Origin: an uncultured Micrococcaceae bacterium
GTDB taxonomy: Bacteria; Actinomycetota; Actinomycetes; Actinomycetales; Micrococcaceae
Assembly (NCBI GenBank): GCA_947502645.1
Contig: CANNAD010000002.1
Span: forward strand, 62,001 to 126,000
Reading direction: 5' to 3'
DNA: 64,000 bases
A program made the position numbers and the translations under genes. The notes under the pieces are model-generated. The model saw only the letters and a program-made list of their open reading frames with translations, made no database searches and was not told where the DNA came from. Below, one piece after another: positions 56,743 to 64,000 of the stretch; the first letter of the stretch is position 1; every line of letters starts with the position of its first letter.

Positions 56743-59436
56743 GTGAACCACGGACATTACCCCCAATACTGGGAAGCCGATGTCGTGTTGCGTGATGGCG
56801 GCACGGCCCACCTGCGCCCGATTGCGCCCTCTGATGAGGAAGCCGTGCAGCAGTTCCATGTTGCGCAATCCGAGGCCTCAATCTACCTGCGGTTCTTCAC
56901 GTACAAGTCACGACTGACTGCGAAAGAACTCAACAGGTTCACTCATGTTGACTACAAGGATCGTGTTGCGTTCGTCATCACCATGGGTGACGAGATCATC
57001 GGTATCGGCCGTTACGACCGGCTTGATGAGGCGTCGGAGGCGGAGGTGGCCTTCAATATCGCGGACAAGCATCAGGGACGCGGACTCGGATCCATCCTGC
57101 TGGAGCATCTGGCCGCCGCTGCCCGGGAGAACGGGATCCGCCGATTCTCCGCGGAGGTGCTGCCGGAGAACCGCAAGATGATCACAGTCTTCGCTGACGC
57201 CGGTTACGAAGTGTCACGCCGCTTCGACGACGGCGTCGTCATGCTGGAGTTCGGCATTGATCCCACAGAACGTTCGCTGGCCGTCATGGAATCACGTGAG
57301 CACCGGGCTGAGGCCAGAAGCGTGGCGGACCTCCTGTCGCCGTCGTCCATCGCCGTTATCGGTGCCAGCAGACAGTGGGGAACTGTGGGCTACAGCGTCC
57401 TTGAGCACATTGTGGAGGGCGGTTTTCAGGGCGAAATCTACGGCATCAACCGCGACGCACTGGAAATAGCTGGGATGAAGGGGTACCCGAGCATCTCGCA
57501 GGTTCCCGGAGTGGTTCAGCTGGCCGTCATCGCCGTACCCTACGGTGAGGTGGCCGACGTCGTGCGCGAATGTGCGGCCGCAGGAGTGAAGGGTCTGCTG
57601 ATCACCACGGCGGGATTCGCAGACAACGCCGACGACGGCGCAGCCCTGCAGCGCGCGCTGGTGCGTGAGGCACGGTCCAACGGTATGCGGGTCATCGGGC
57701 CGGCATCCCTCGGCCTGATCAACACGAATCCAACAATCAGCCTCAACGCATCCATGGCCCCGGACCTTCCACCGCGCGGCGGCCTGGCACTGTTCAGCCA
57801 ATCCGCAGCTATCGGAGTGCTGCTGTATTCGGCGGCCAGCAGGCGCGCACTAGGCCTGTCAACCAGCATTTCCTCCGGAAACCGCGCCGATGTCTCCGGT
57901 AACGACGCCATGCAGTATTGGGAAGACGACGCCGACACCAAGGTCGCAGGCCTCTATCTGGAATCGATTGGAAACCCGCGAAAGTTCTCGCGCATTGCGC
58001 GCCGGCTGGCCCAGACAAAGCCAGTCATTGTCGCCAAGTCCGACGTCATGGGCCTCCAGCTCCCTCCCGGGCATGCGGTGCGTGTCACGCAGGCGCCCAA
58101 AGGCGCGCTCGACGCGATGCTTCGACAAACCGGGGTCATTCGCGTAGGGACCAGCGCCCAGCTGATGGACGTCGCACAGATTTGCGCCACCCAACCGCTG
58201 CCGACCGGCGACGGCGTCGCCATCATCTCCAATTCGCTCGCTCTCGGGAAGGTGGTTGCCGACAGTGCGTCCGCCCAGGGTCTCCGTGTTGTACAGCTCG
58301 ATGCGGCCCTGGACCTCAACGAAGGGATGAAGTCGGCCCTTGAGCGTCTCAGGAGCACGTTGTCTGGGGCGCTCGGCCAAACGAATATCCACTCGGCTGT
58401 CGTCGCTCTGCTGCCGTCGCCTGGCCTGAGCGTGGAAAACCTCGCCCAGTGCCTGTGGGAGGTCGGGTTCGAACACGGCAAGCCCGTTATCTCCGCCTTC
58501 AGCGGGATTCTGGACCCTTCCATCCAGGCAGAAGGAGTCATCCCTGTCAGAGGGGGCGAGACCGGACCCATGCAACCCGGCCTGCCGTCCTTTTCCAGTC
58601 CCGGCGACGCCGTCGCCGCGCTGGCAGCCGTGGTCAAATACGCCGAATGGTCCGGACGCGAGCACGGCACGTTCGTCCGTCCGGAGGGGATAGACCCGGA
58701 TGCTGTTGCTGCACGCCTCGCACAGCTGGTCCTTGGCGCCAGGGGCGACGAACTCCTGCGGCTTGACCAGCAGCAGAGCGCAGAAATACTCGCGCTATAT
58801 GGCATCTCGCTCCTGCCGTCCGCCGGGTTCGACTCACCCGATGAGGCAATCGAACGTGCTGAGGAACTTGGATGGCCCGTCGCTCTGAAAACCATGGACT
58901 CGCGCCTTAGGCAACGGCTGGATCTGGGCGGTGTGCGGCTCAGCATCGGAAATCCGGAGTCCCTGCGCAGAAGTATCGCCCAGATGGAGGAGACTCTCGC
59001 ACCGTACGGTCAGCAGCAGATGGAACTGCAGCACATGGCTGCCGCAGGGCAGGCCTGCACGATTCGGGCCATCGAGGATCCGCTGCTCGGCCCGGTAGTT
59101 TCCTACGGCATGTCCGGTGACGCCGTGGACCTGCTCGAGGACTGGGCTCACGCTATCCCGCCCCTGACCGACGTCGACGTCCGCGAATTCGTTCGCGCGC
59201 CGCGTGCTTCGCGCCGCCTCTTTGGATACGCGGGGCTGCCCGCGGCGGACGTTGGTGCCCTGGAGGATCTGATTGCACGGATCGCCGCACTCAAGGATGA
59301 TCACCCGGAAATCGCGCTGCTCGAGTTTCGCCCGGTGCTCGTCTCAACCACGGGGCTGACGGTCCTCAGCGCCGACATGCGGGTTGGAAACCCGCGTCAA
59401 CGCACGGATAGTGCGCGTCGTGCCATGCGGGACTAG
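56740..59436 (+). CDS. GNAT / ADP-forming acyl-CoA ligase-like fusion protein
   Basis: An 898-residue cytoplasmic protein. The order is: N-terminal GNAT domain (about 15-165, KHQGRGLGSILLEHLA is the CoA loop), CoA-binding Rossmann domain (about 190-320, SSIAVIGASRQWGTVG), two succinyl-CoA-synthetase-like domains (about 330-640), and an ATP-grasp domain (about 685-890, EILALYGISLLPS, WPVALKTMDS). The family includes lysine acetyltransferases of the Pat type, which regulate acetyl-CoA synthetase, and ADP-forming acetate-CoA ligases. The usual SHTGAL phosphohistidine motif is not seen; the matching region reads PPGHAVRVTQAPKGAL with H445. The ligase part may therefore bind acyl-CoA without turnover, but this is uncertain. 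Start chosen from the -10 six bases upstream. Confidence 0.88.
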   Translation: MVNHGHYPQYWEADVVLRDGGTAHLRPIAPSDEEAVQQFHVAQSEASIYLRFFTYKSRLTAKELNRFTHVDYKDRVAFVITMGDEIIGIGRYDRLDEASEAEVAFNIADKHQGRGLGSILLEHLAAAARENGIRRFSAEVLPENRKMITVFADAGYEVSRRFDDGVVMLEFGIDPTERSLAVMESREHRAEARSVADLLSPSSIAVIGASRQWGTVGYSVLEHIVEGGFQGEIYGINRDALEIAGMKGYPSISQVPGVVQLAVIAVPYGEVADVVRECAAAGVKGLLITTAGFADNADDGAALQRALVREARSNGMRVIGPASLGLINTNPTISLNASMAPDLPPRGGLALFSQSAAIGVLLYSAASRRALGLSTSISSGNRADVSGNDAMQYWEDDADTKVAGLYLESIGNPRKFSRIARRLAQTKPVIVAKSDVMGLQLPPGHAVRVTQAPKGALDAMLRQTGVIRVGTSAQLMDVAQICATQPLPTGDGVAIISNSLALGKVVADSASAQGLRVVQLDAALDLNEGMKSALERLRSTLSGALGQTNIHSAVVALLPSPGLSVENLAQCLWEVGFEHGKPVISAFSGILDPSIQAEGVIPVRGGETGPMQPGLPSFSSPGDAVAALAAVVKYAEWSGREHGTFVRPEGIDPDAVAARLAQLVLGARGDELLRLDQQQSAEILALYGISLLPSAGFDSPDEAIERAEELGWPVALKTMDSRLRQRLDLGGVRLSIGNPESLRRSIAQMEETLAPYGQQQMELQHMAAAGQACTIRAIEDPLLGPVVSYGMSGDAVDLLEDWAHAIPPLTDVDVREFVRAPRASRRLFGYAGLPAADVGALEDLIARIAALKDDHPEIALLEFRPVLVSTTGLTVLSADMRVGNPRQRTDSARRAMRD

Positions 59437-59480
59437 CCCGATGTTAGGCAGGCTCCAGAAAAATAAGGGAAACTGGGAAC

Positions 59481-60140
59481 ATGACTTCACTCTCCGCCGA
59501 ACGCCGTAGTCTTGATACCGCTCTTGAACGGGCAGGCTTCTATCCCAGACTGGTTGCCGACGTCGTCCATGACGCGCTGGATGGACGGGCCCCGCTGTCA
59601 CACGTGGTGCAGCTGGAAACGCACTTCGACCGGAACGAGGTTCACCGGCATATCACGGTGCTCGTACTCACCGAAGACATGCTGGTGGTTGCCCACGTCG
59701 ACGACCAGCAGCTCGATGAGGCCGGTGAGCACGTCATGGCTCAGATTTCCACTGAATCTGTGCCCGTAAGTCAGATCAGCTCCGTTGTGCTGAGCTACGT
59801 GTATGCCCAGCCGCAGAATTACACGTCGAGCGACCAGGCACGCGAACTGACGTTGGCTATCGCATGGACAGGCGGTCAGCGGCTGGATATGGGACCAGCC
59901 GGTTGTGCTGATCCCGAGTGCGACGCCGACCACGGCTATACGGGAACGATTGCGCAGGAGGACATTGTGCTGCGGGTCAGTGTGGAGGCAGATGGCGCGG
60001 AAGCGGTGGAGAACGCAAAGTCGTTTGCTCGTGCACTTCGGAAAGCCAACACAGGTCCCGCCGGTGGGGGACACCCGCAGTCATCGGACGGATCAGGCTC
60101 GGTGGCAGGACGGTTCAGCCGCAACAGGCACCTACGGTAG
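59481..60140 (+). CDS. DUF5998 family protein
   Basis: A 219-residue soluble protein of unknown function, which I recognise as the actinobacterial DUF5998 family. It has an alpha/beta core with LETHFDRNEVHRHITVLVLTEDMLVVAHVDD split across two strands, then VVLSYVYAQP, and two cysteines in GCADPECDADHGY, which with nearby His could bind a metal. The C-terminus is Gly/Ser-rich and basic. GGGA lies near the ATG. It is followed eight bases later by a phosphodiesterase gene, a pairing I recall from related genomes, so the two probably share a transcript and a process. Confidence 0.82.
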   Translation: MTSLSAERRSLDTALERAGFYPRLVADVVHDALDGRAPLSHVVQLETHFDRNEVHRHITVLVLTEDMLVVAHVDDQQLDEAGEHVMAQISTESVPVSQISSVVLSYVYAQPQNYTSSDQARELTLAIAWTGGQRLDMGPAGCADPECDADHGYTGTIAQEDIVLRVSVEADGAEAVENAKSFARALRKANTGPAGGGHPQSSDGSGSVAGRFSRNRHLR

Positions 60141-60148
60141 ATCGCGAA

Positions 60149-61327
60149 ATGGCACAGAACCACCACCGTGAACCACTTCCGGCGGCGCCGGAATACGGCA
60201 AAAATACGATTGCCGACGTGCTGCCCAGCTGCGCGGCAGTGCTGGGAGTAGAGGGCTATCAGAACGTCCTCGATCTGCCGGCAGCAGGGCGGATCTGCGT
60301 CGCGCTTGTGGACGGGCTGGGCAAGGCACTGCTGAAGCAGCACGGCGGGCACGCCCCGTTCCTACGATCAGCCATGGAAAATTCGCGTACACTCTCGGCG
60401 GCCATACCGACGACGACGGCGGCCTCGCTGGGAAGCTTCGGAACTGGTCTGCCGCCCGGACGTCACGGAATGACCGGCTATGACGTACTGGATCCAGACC
60501 AGGACAAGGTCGTCAATTTGCTGGGTGGCTGGGATCCTGGGGTTGACCCCCAACGGTGGCAACCTCATCCGACTGTTTTCGAGCGCGCCGAAGACGCCGT
60601 CCGGGTAGCAACGGTGAGTCTCCCGCGCTTTGCGGATTCCTCCATGACGCAGGCGTGCCTTCGAGGCGGGGCGTTCGCTCCGGCGAGTGGGGTCCATGCG
60701 AGAGTGTCAGCGGCTCTTGAGGAACTGCGCCGTCCCGGGCCGTCGCTCGTCTACCAGTACTGGAATGAGTTGGACAAGGCCGGCCACCGGTACGGGTGCC
60801 AGTCACCGCAGTGGCTGGAGCAGCTCGAGGAAATTGATTCTGCGATGCGGCGGCTGGCCGCCGGACTTCCAGCAGATACTTTGCTTCTGCTGACGGCCGA
60901 CCACGGCATGGTCGACGTGGAAGCGGACCAGCGGTTTGATTACTCGCTGGATCCGCGGCTCATTGAGGGGGTTCGCCATACAGCGGGTGAACCGCGCATG
61001 GTGCAGCTGTATACGGAACCCGGTATGGATGCCTCGCGCACGAGGAATCTTCTGGAGGCATGGCGTGAAGAGTACGGTTCCCGGGCCTGGATCTTAACTC
61101 GTCAGGAAGCGATCGACGCCGGTTATTTTGGTGATGTGCAGGAAAGCGTTATGGGCCGAATCGGTGACGTATTGATCGCTGCAAGGGAACCCATTGCGCT
61201 CTTTGACGGTCGTAGGGCATCGGAGTCGGCGATGTCGGTTGTAGGACAACACGGTTCCCTCACCAAAGTGGAGCGTGAAGTCCCGTTGCTGACCTTGCAG
61301 CGACCGGGCAAGGCCGTCCGGACCTAG
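60149..61327 (+). CDS. Alkaline-phosphatase-superfamily phosphodiesterase
   Basis: A 392-residue protein of the nucleotide pyrophosphatase/phosphodiesterase (type I) family in the alkaline phosphatase superfamily. The first metal site is VALVDGLGKALL and the nucleophile Thr is likely in AIPTTTAASLGSFGTGLPPGRHGMTGYDV. Later metal ligands appear in YWNELDKAGHRYG and LLTADHGMVDV. There is no signal peptide, so it is cytoplasmic. An in-frame frame reaches 59918 but overlaps DUF5998, so ATG 60149 is preferred. The substrate is unknown. Its stop abuts the sepH stop with no gap. Confidence 0.88.
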   Translation: MAQNHHREPLPAAPEYGKNTIADVLPSCAAVLGVEGYQNVLDLPAAGRICVALVDGLGKALLKQHGGHAPFLRSAMENSRTLSAAIPTTTAASLGSFGTGLPPGRHGMTGYDVLDPDQDKVVNLLGGWDPGVDPQRWQPHPTVFERAEDAVRVATVSLPRFADSSMTQACLRGGAFAPASGVHARVSAALEELRRPGPSLVYQYWNELDKAGHRYGCQSPQWLEQLEEIDSAMRRLAAGLPADTLLLLTADHGMVDVEADQRFDYSLDPRLIEGVRHTAGEPRMVQLYTEPGMDASRTRNLLEAWREEYGSRAWILTRQEAIDAGYFGDVQESVMGRIGDVLIAAREPIALFDGRRASESAMSVVGQHGSLTKVEREVPLLTLQRPGKAVRT

Positions 61328-62596
61328 TCAGTCGCCCTTCGTTCCGAAAACGATCTCATCCCAGCTCGGGACCGAGGACCTCTTGGGCTTGATGCTCTTG
61401 CGGTCCGGGGGATCAACTGCCGCGGTTTCCTGGGACGTATCACTTTCCGCCGCGCCGTCGTCCGGAGCGTCTTGCGGGGTGTCGTGCTCCGAAGGATCAG
61501 AAACAGTTCTCAGATAATCTCGATGAACCTCACCTGCTGGAATGATGATCTCGTGCGTTGAGGCGCTTACACCGTCGTGCAGCAGAGGAAGACCATGGTT
61601 GTCCTCCTCGAGGGCCGGCGCAAGTGAAAGCGACGCGAACCGACGGGTAGGCTCCGGAATGTCGTCAGAGGATTCTGGTTCCGCCGGCGTCTGCTGCTGG
61701 TCATCCGAGGGATCTGTTCCACCTGAGTGGCGTGGCTGACGCGGATGTGCCGCGGGAATGCTTCCCTTGCTCAGGAGCAGCGCCAGAGAATCATCGCCGT
61801 CCTCATCGACCCCAAGGCGTTGTCCGCGACGGGAGCGCAATGTATCAAGAAGCTCCTCGGAGTCCTCGCTATTGTCCGCTGGGTCTGGTTCCTTGCCTGC
61901 GTCTGTCTCGAAATCGAAGGGCCGGTCGGCAACCGCGCTGAGCCGCCGCGCGGGCAGCGGACCGTCCAGCGGTTCCAGCTCGCTGAGAACCTGTGCCCAC
62001 CGGTTGGCGTTGGTGATTGATTTGCGTGCCGGAACGAACGTCCATTTGGCTAACGGGGGCTCGCCCACATCCACGGGAGTTTCCGGCAGTTCAAAAGCCG
62101 CTGAGACTTCCCAGACTCCGTCACGTCCACGCCAGGCATCCCAGTTGACGTCGTCACTATCCACGCCATAGGCCCGCAACCGGTGGTTCACCATGTCCAG
62201 CAGCTTGGCGGGGGTGTCGCCGAACACCGAACGGTATCCGTCGTGTGAGGGCAGCGGTCCCGCGACGTCAACTTTTTGGGCCTGTTCCGCGATGTAGTTT
62301 CGTTCTGCTCGAACTGGGCCTTCATAGCGCAGGATATGGGACATCTCGAGGCCCGATTCGGCAGCTACGTCCTCCGCCGTGGCGCCTCCACGGATACGCG
62401 CCTGAATATCGCGCGGCGTCATGACTGTTTCGTTCTCCGCGCTGCGGGCCGGGGCCGGACGCTGCGGGGTGCCCTGATGCGACGCGGCCATTCTCAGAGC
62501 CTCGTTGATCGGCAAGCTGTAGGTTTCGCTTCCTTCTCCGCTCAAGAGTAGATGCCCGCCGTCTTCATGGACACCTACCAGCCGTAGCTCCTGCAT
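61328..62596 (-). CDS. sepH: Cell division protein SepH (DUF3071)
   Basis: SepH binds FtsZ and promotes Z-ring assembly in Streptomyces and mycobacteria. From ATG 62596 it is 422 residues. The N-terminal DUF3071 domain (about 1-170) contains a helix-turn-helix-like segment, MTPRDIQARIRGGATAEDVA, then HILRYEGPVRAERNYIAEQA; WDAWRGRDGVWEVSAAFEL is also family-typical. The remaining 240 residues are acidic, Pro/Ser-rich and disordered-looking, ending in a short conserved VPSWDEIVFGTKGD tail. GGAGGG lies before ATG 62596; an in-frame ATG at 62656 would add 20 residues. It lies far from the ftsZ cluster, as in other actinomycetes. Confidence 0.92.
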   Translation of the reverse strand: MQELRLVGVHEDGGHLLLSGEGSETYSLPINEALRMAASHQGTPQRPAPARSAENETVMTPRDIQARIRGGATAEDVAAESGLEMSHILRYEGPVRAERNYIAEQAQKVDVAGPLPSHDGYRSVFGDTPAKLLDMVNHRLRAYGVDSDDVNWDAWRGRDGVWEVSAAFELPETPVDVGEPPLAKWTFVPARKSITNANRWAQVLSELEPLDGPLPARRLSAVADRPFDFETDAGKEPDPADNSEDSEELLDTLRSRRGQRLGVDEDGDDSLALLLSKGSIPAAHPRQPRHSGGTDPSDDQQQTPAEPESSDDIPEPTRRFASLSLAPALEEDNHGLPLLHDGVSASTHEIIIPAGEVHRDYLRTVSDPSEHDTPQDAPDDGAAESDTSQETAAVDPPDRKSIKPKRSSVPSWDEIVFGTKGD

Positions 62597-62872
62597 AGAA
62601 CCCTCCGCCAGAGTGATGATTTTCCTATCCGAAACTCTGCCACTGTTGGGAGGCAATTGATACTAACGGCGGGGGTGTGGCGAGCACGGATGCTGTCGTT
62701 TTGGGCTAGGACTGGCATTTTCTTCGTTAATGCGCAACAATCTGTCCGTTACGGGCACAAAAACGAGTCTCGCAGCGTTGTGAACAAACAGTTCAGTGGA
62801 CCAAGACGAAGCCCGTTGAACCCCTGAAGTTTCAAGGAAAGCCCCCAACCACCGGAGCGTGAGCAATAAACT
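62597..62872. promoter_or_regulatory. Divergent region sepH / DUF4193
   Basis: These 276 bases are the longest gene-free stretch. They must hold promoters for both divergent genes. I see a TTGATACTAACG at 62656-62667, a small dyad GAAC-AAACA-GTTC near 62781-62793 and a GGAG about 17 bases before the DUF4193 ATG, but no convincing -35/-10 pair or operator. Confidence 0.3.
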
Positions 62873-63172
62873 ATGGCGACTGATTATGATGCGCCGCGGA
62901 AAACCGACGACGAACTCAGCGAAGACTCAATTGAGGAGCTGAAGACGCGTCGGACAGACAAGCAGTCTGCCGTGGTCGATGAGGATGAGACGGAAGCCGC
63001 CGACGGGTACGAACTCCCCGGTGCGGATCTGTCCGGGGAGGAACTCCTTGTGCGGGTTCTGCCCGCACAGGAAGACGAGTTCACCTGTGCCTCATGCTTC
63101 CTGGTGCGGCACCGTTCGCAGATTGCGAAAGAAAAAGGCGGAATGGTCTACTGCAAGGATTGCGAAGGCTAA
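62873..63172 (+). CDS. DUF4193 zinc-ribbon-like protein
   Basis: A 99-residue, very acidic protein (about 30 Asp and Glu in the first 75 residues) ending in a probable zinc ribbon: CASC at about residues 72-75 and CKDC at about 95-98, with LVRHRSQIAKEK between. This is the DUF4193 family, short and strongly conserved in actinobacteria, often near dut and sepH as here. No function is established. The acidic tail plus zinc ribbon could suit a partner of a basic protein or RNA polymerase, but that is speculation. Confidence 0.88.
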   Translation: MATDYDAPRKTDDELSEDSIEELKTRRTDKQSAVVDEDETEAADGYELPGADLSGEELLVRVLPAQEDEFTCASCFLVRHRSQIAKEKGGMVYCKDCEG

Positions 63173-63190
63173 AACGCTAGTTTGATCGTC

Positions 63191-63227
63191 AGAAGGGGCT
63201 GTTCGTCGTTGACGGACAGCCCCTTCT
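63191..63227. terminator. Terminator, DUF4193 / DUF3093
   Basis: A 17-base stem with one T-G mismatch (63191-63207 with 63211-63227) and a GTT loop between two convergent genes. CCCCTTCT closes the right arm. Confidence 0.85.
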
Positions 63228-63275
63228 GCTATGCCACTGTTGATGAACGCTGGACGTCCTCTGGCGATCCGGGTT

Positions 63276-63749
63276 CTAGGCTCCGGAAGTGAGCGCGGCC
63301 ACCAGTTTATCCGGATGACGAGTTGAAGTGATCCAGTAGGGCGTGCGGTCCATCTCGTCGGTGATCTCAATGCGTACCACTGGAGAAATCCAGCCACGGA
63401 TGCACTGGAAGGCAAGGGCGTTGAGCGCAGTACCTCGCTGCTCTGTGGCGTCCTCGCCCCGGAAACCTTCGACCCGGCCAACGAAACTCCGATCGATGCG
63501 GGCCCTGCCCACCTCAAGTTCCGTCTCGGTCACCCGGATACGGGGGGTCGAGAGTACGAGAAGGACGACGAGCAAAATGCCTACGAGAATGGCCGCGATG
63601 ATCCCCGTTGTGATGTTGATGGGGGCGAATACAAGGATGGACGCGCTGGCGGTGCCGGCAGCAACCGCCCAGATCCACAGTGCTGGCCACAACCGTTCCT
63701 CGTAGAGCGGCGCATTCGAAGCGGTGGACGGATGATCGGCAGTTGACAT
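63276..63749 (-). CDS. DUF3093 membrane protein
   Basis: A 157-residue protein with two adjacent membrane segments (about 23-43 and 47-68) and a cytoplasmic domain with the DUF3093 features: RIRVTETELEVGRARID, then ALAFQCIRGWISPVVRIEITDEMDRTPYWITSTRHPDKL. The order with dut (divergent) and DUF4193 is common in actinobacteria. No function is known. An AAGGTGG sits about 13 bases before the ATG. Confidence 0.87.
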   Translation of the reverse strand: MSTADHPSTASNAPLYEERLWPALWIWAVAAGTASASILVFAPINITTGIIAAILVGILLVVLLVLSTPRIRVTETELEVGRARIDRSFVGRVEGFRGEDATEQRGTALNALAFQCIRGWISPVVRIEITDEMDRTPYWITSTRHPDKLVAALTSGA

Positions 63750-63810
63750 GGCATCAGCTTTCCACCTTTGCGGAAGGTTTTCACCTTGGCGCTGGTGATC
63801 GGCAACACGC

Positions 63811-63826
63811 TAAAGTGGTGACGGTG
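63811..63826 (+). promoter_or_regulatory. Leaderless -10 of dut
   Basis: TAAAGT (63811-63816) ends seven bases before GTG 63824. Confidence 0.5.
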
Positions 63827-64000
63827 GGTCAATCAACAGGGTCAGGTGGGACAGTGCAAGAGAGCCGTACAACGTTGACGGTGGAGCTGACGCTTCTCGA
63901 CAAAGGGTTGGAACCGCCGTCGTACTCCCATCCCGGAGACGCTGGGGCGGACCTGCGGAGCACGGTTGACTGTGAGTTGAAACCAGGTGAGCGGCGGCTT
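63824..64000 (+). CDS. dut: dUTPase Dut (N-terminal part)
   Basis: Dut hydrolyses dUTP to dUMP and pyrophosphate, keeping uracil out of DNA. Only the first 59 codons are in the window; the frame is open to the right edge. The first conserved dUTPase motif is visible as HPGDAGADLRS (about residues 39-49), after a Gly/Ser-rich N-terminal tail of about 18 residues. Possible starts are GTG 63818, GTG 63824 and GTG 63854. The middle one fits a -10 seven bases upstream. It is divergent from DUF3093, a standard actinobacterial pairing. Confidence 0.88.
   Translation, partial: MGQSTGSGGTVQESRTTLTVELTLLDKGLEPPSYSHPGDAGADLRSTVDCELKPGERRL

Noticed and set aside
1-64000. CRISPR array, prophage, insertion sequence or genomic island
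   Set aside because: I saw no regularly spaced direct repeats, transposase or integrase motifs, terminal repeats, or a block of clearly different codon use. Gene content is core throughout.
1-64000. tRNA, rRNA or other structured RNA genes
   Set aside because: No cloverleaf with a GGTTCGAATCC-type T arm or rRNA core sequence was found in the intergenic regions, all of which are under 300 bases. A covariance-model scan could still reveal a small RNA.

Overview
The window is a dense, GC-rich stretch of core chromosome from an actinomycete. It is most like the Micrococcales, probably the Micrococcaceae (Arthrobacter and relatives). The pointers are a dcw cluster that runs murG-murC-ftsQ-ftsZ with no ddl or ftsA, the chain sepF-yggT-divIVA after ftsZ, the glnA2-glnE-glnA1 group, sigA next to a second topoisomerase pair, and actinobacterial marker families (DUF4191, DUF4192, DUF4193, DUF3093, DUF5998, DUF7455, SepH). 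Family names come from recalling protein motifs; no database was searched. I see no rRNA, tRNA, insertion sequence, prophage or CRISPR array.

Layout. 1-7475: seven overlapping peptidoglycan and division genes (murF end, mraY, murD, ftsW, murG, murC, ftsQ). 7476-12164: ftsZ with its own promoter, then pgeF, a YggS-type PLP protein, sepF, yggT and divIVA, closed by a terminator. 12283-19938: lspA, an RluD-type pseudouridine synthase, dnaE1, a small membrane protein, hisD, nrdR. 19942-22753: ppgK, map and panB on the minus strand, with a 56-residue plus-strand gene between map and panB. 22855-28733: glnA2 and glnE facing glnA1. 28990-33625: an RDD membrane protein, DUF4191, lipA and lipB (minus), and an unusual receptor-type Ser/Thr kinase. 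33655-42298: a tricorn-type protease, then sucB, lpdA and pepA (minus). 42382-47351: gcvT-like, PAC2 family, an MFS transporter with an apparent CTG start, DUF4192. 47598-56666: sigA, a small zinc-ribbon gene, a ParE-type subunit, a BlaI/M56 regulatory pair with a clear operator, a double-GNAT protein and the ParC-type subunit. 56740-64000: a GNAT/acyl-CoA ligase fusion, DUF5998, a phosphodiesterase, sepH, DUF4193, DUF3093 and the start of dut.

How the parts work together. The first 12 kb supplies lipid II synthesis and Z-ring assembly (FtsZ, SepF as membrane anchor, DivIVA for polar growth), with SepH encoded near the right end. The middle carries nitrogen assimilation (GlnA1 has the adenylylatable tyrosine, GlnA2 does not, GlnE is the modifier) and lipoate synthesis (lipA, lipB) about 5-10 kb from two lipoate-linked genes (sucB with two lipoyl domains, and lpdA).

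Sequence-level themes. About a dozen genes have a TAnnnT -10 hexamer only 6-7 bases before the start codon, the arrangement of leaderless transcripts; this also settles several start choices. Eight strong stem-loops mark transcript ends. No gene-free gap exceeds 300 bases. The longest are 62597-62872, 28734-28989, 47352-47597 and 7476-7686. I did not find a convincing wholly new multi-gene system. The best leads are the CTG-started transporter behind the PAC2 gene, the BlaI operator, the perfect inverted repeat before parE, the dyad on the sigA promoter and the atypical kinase.
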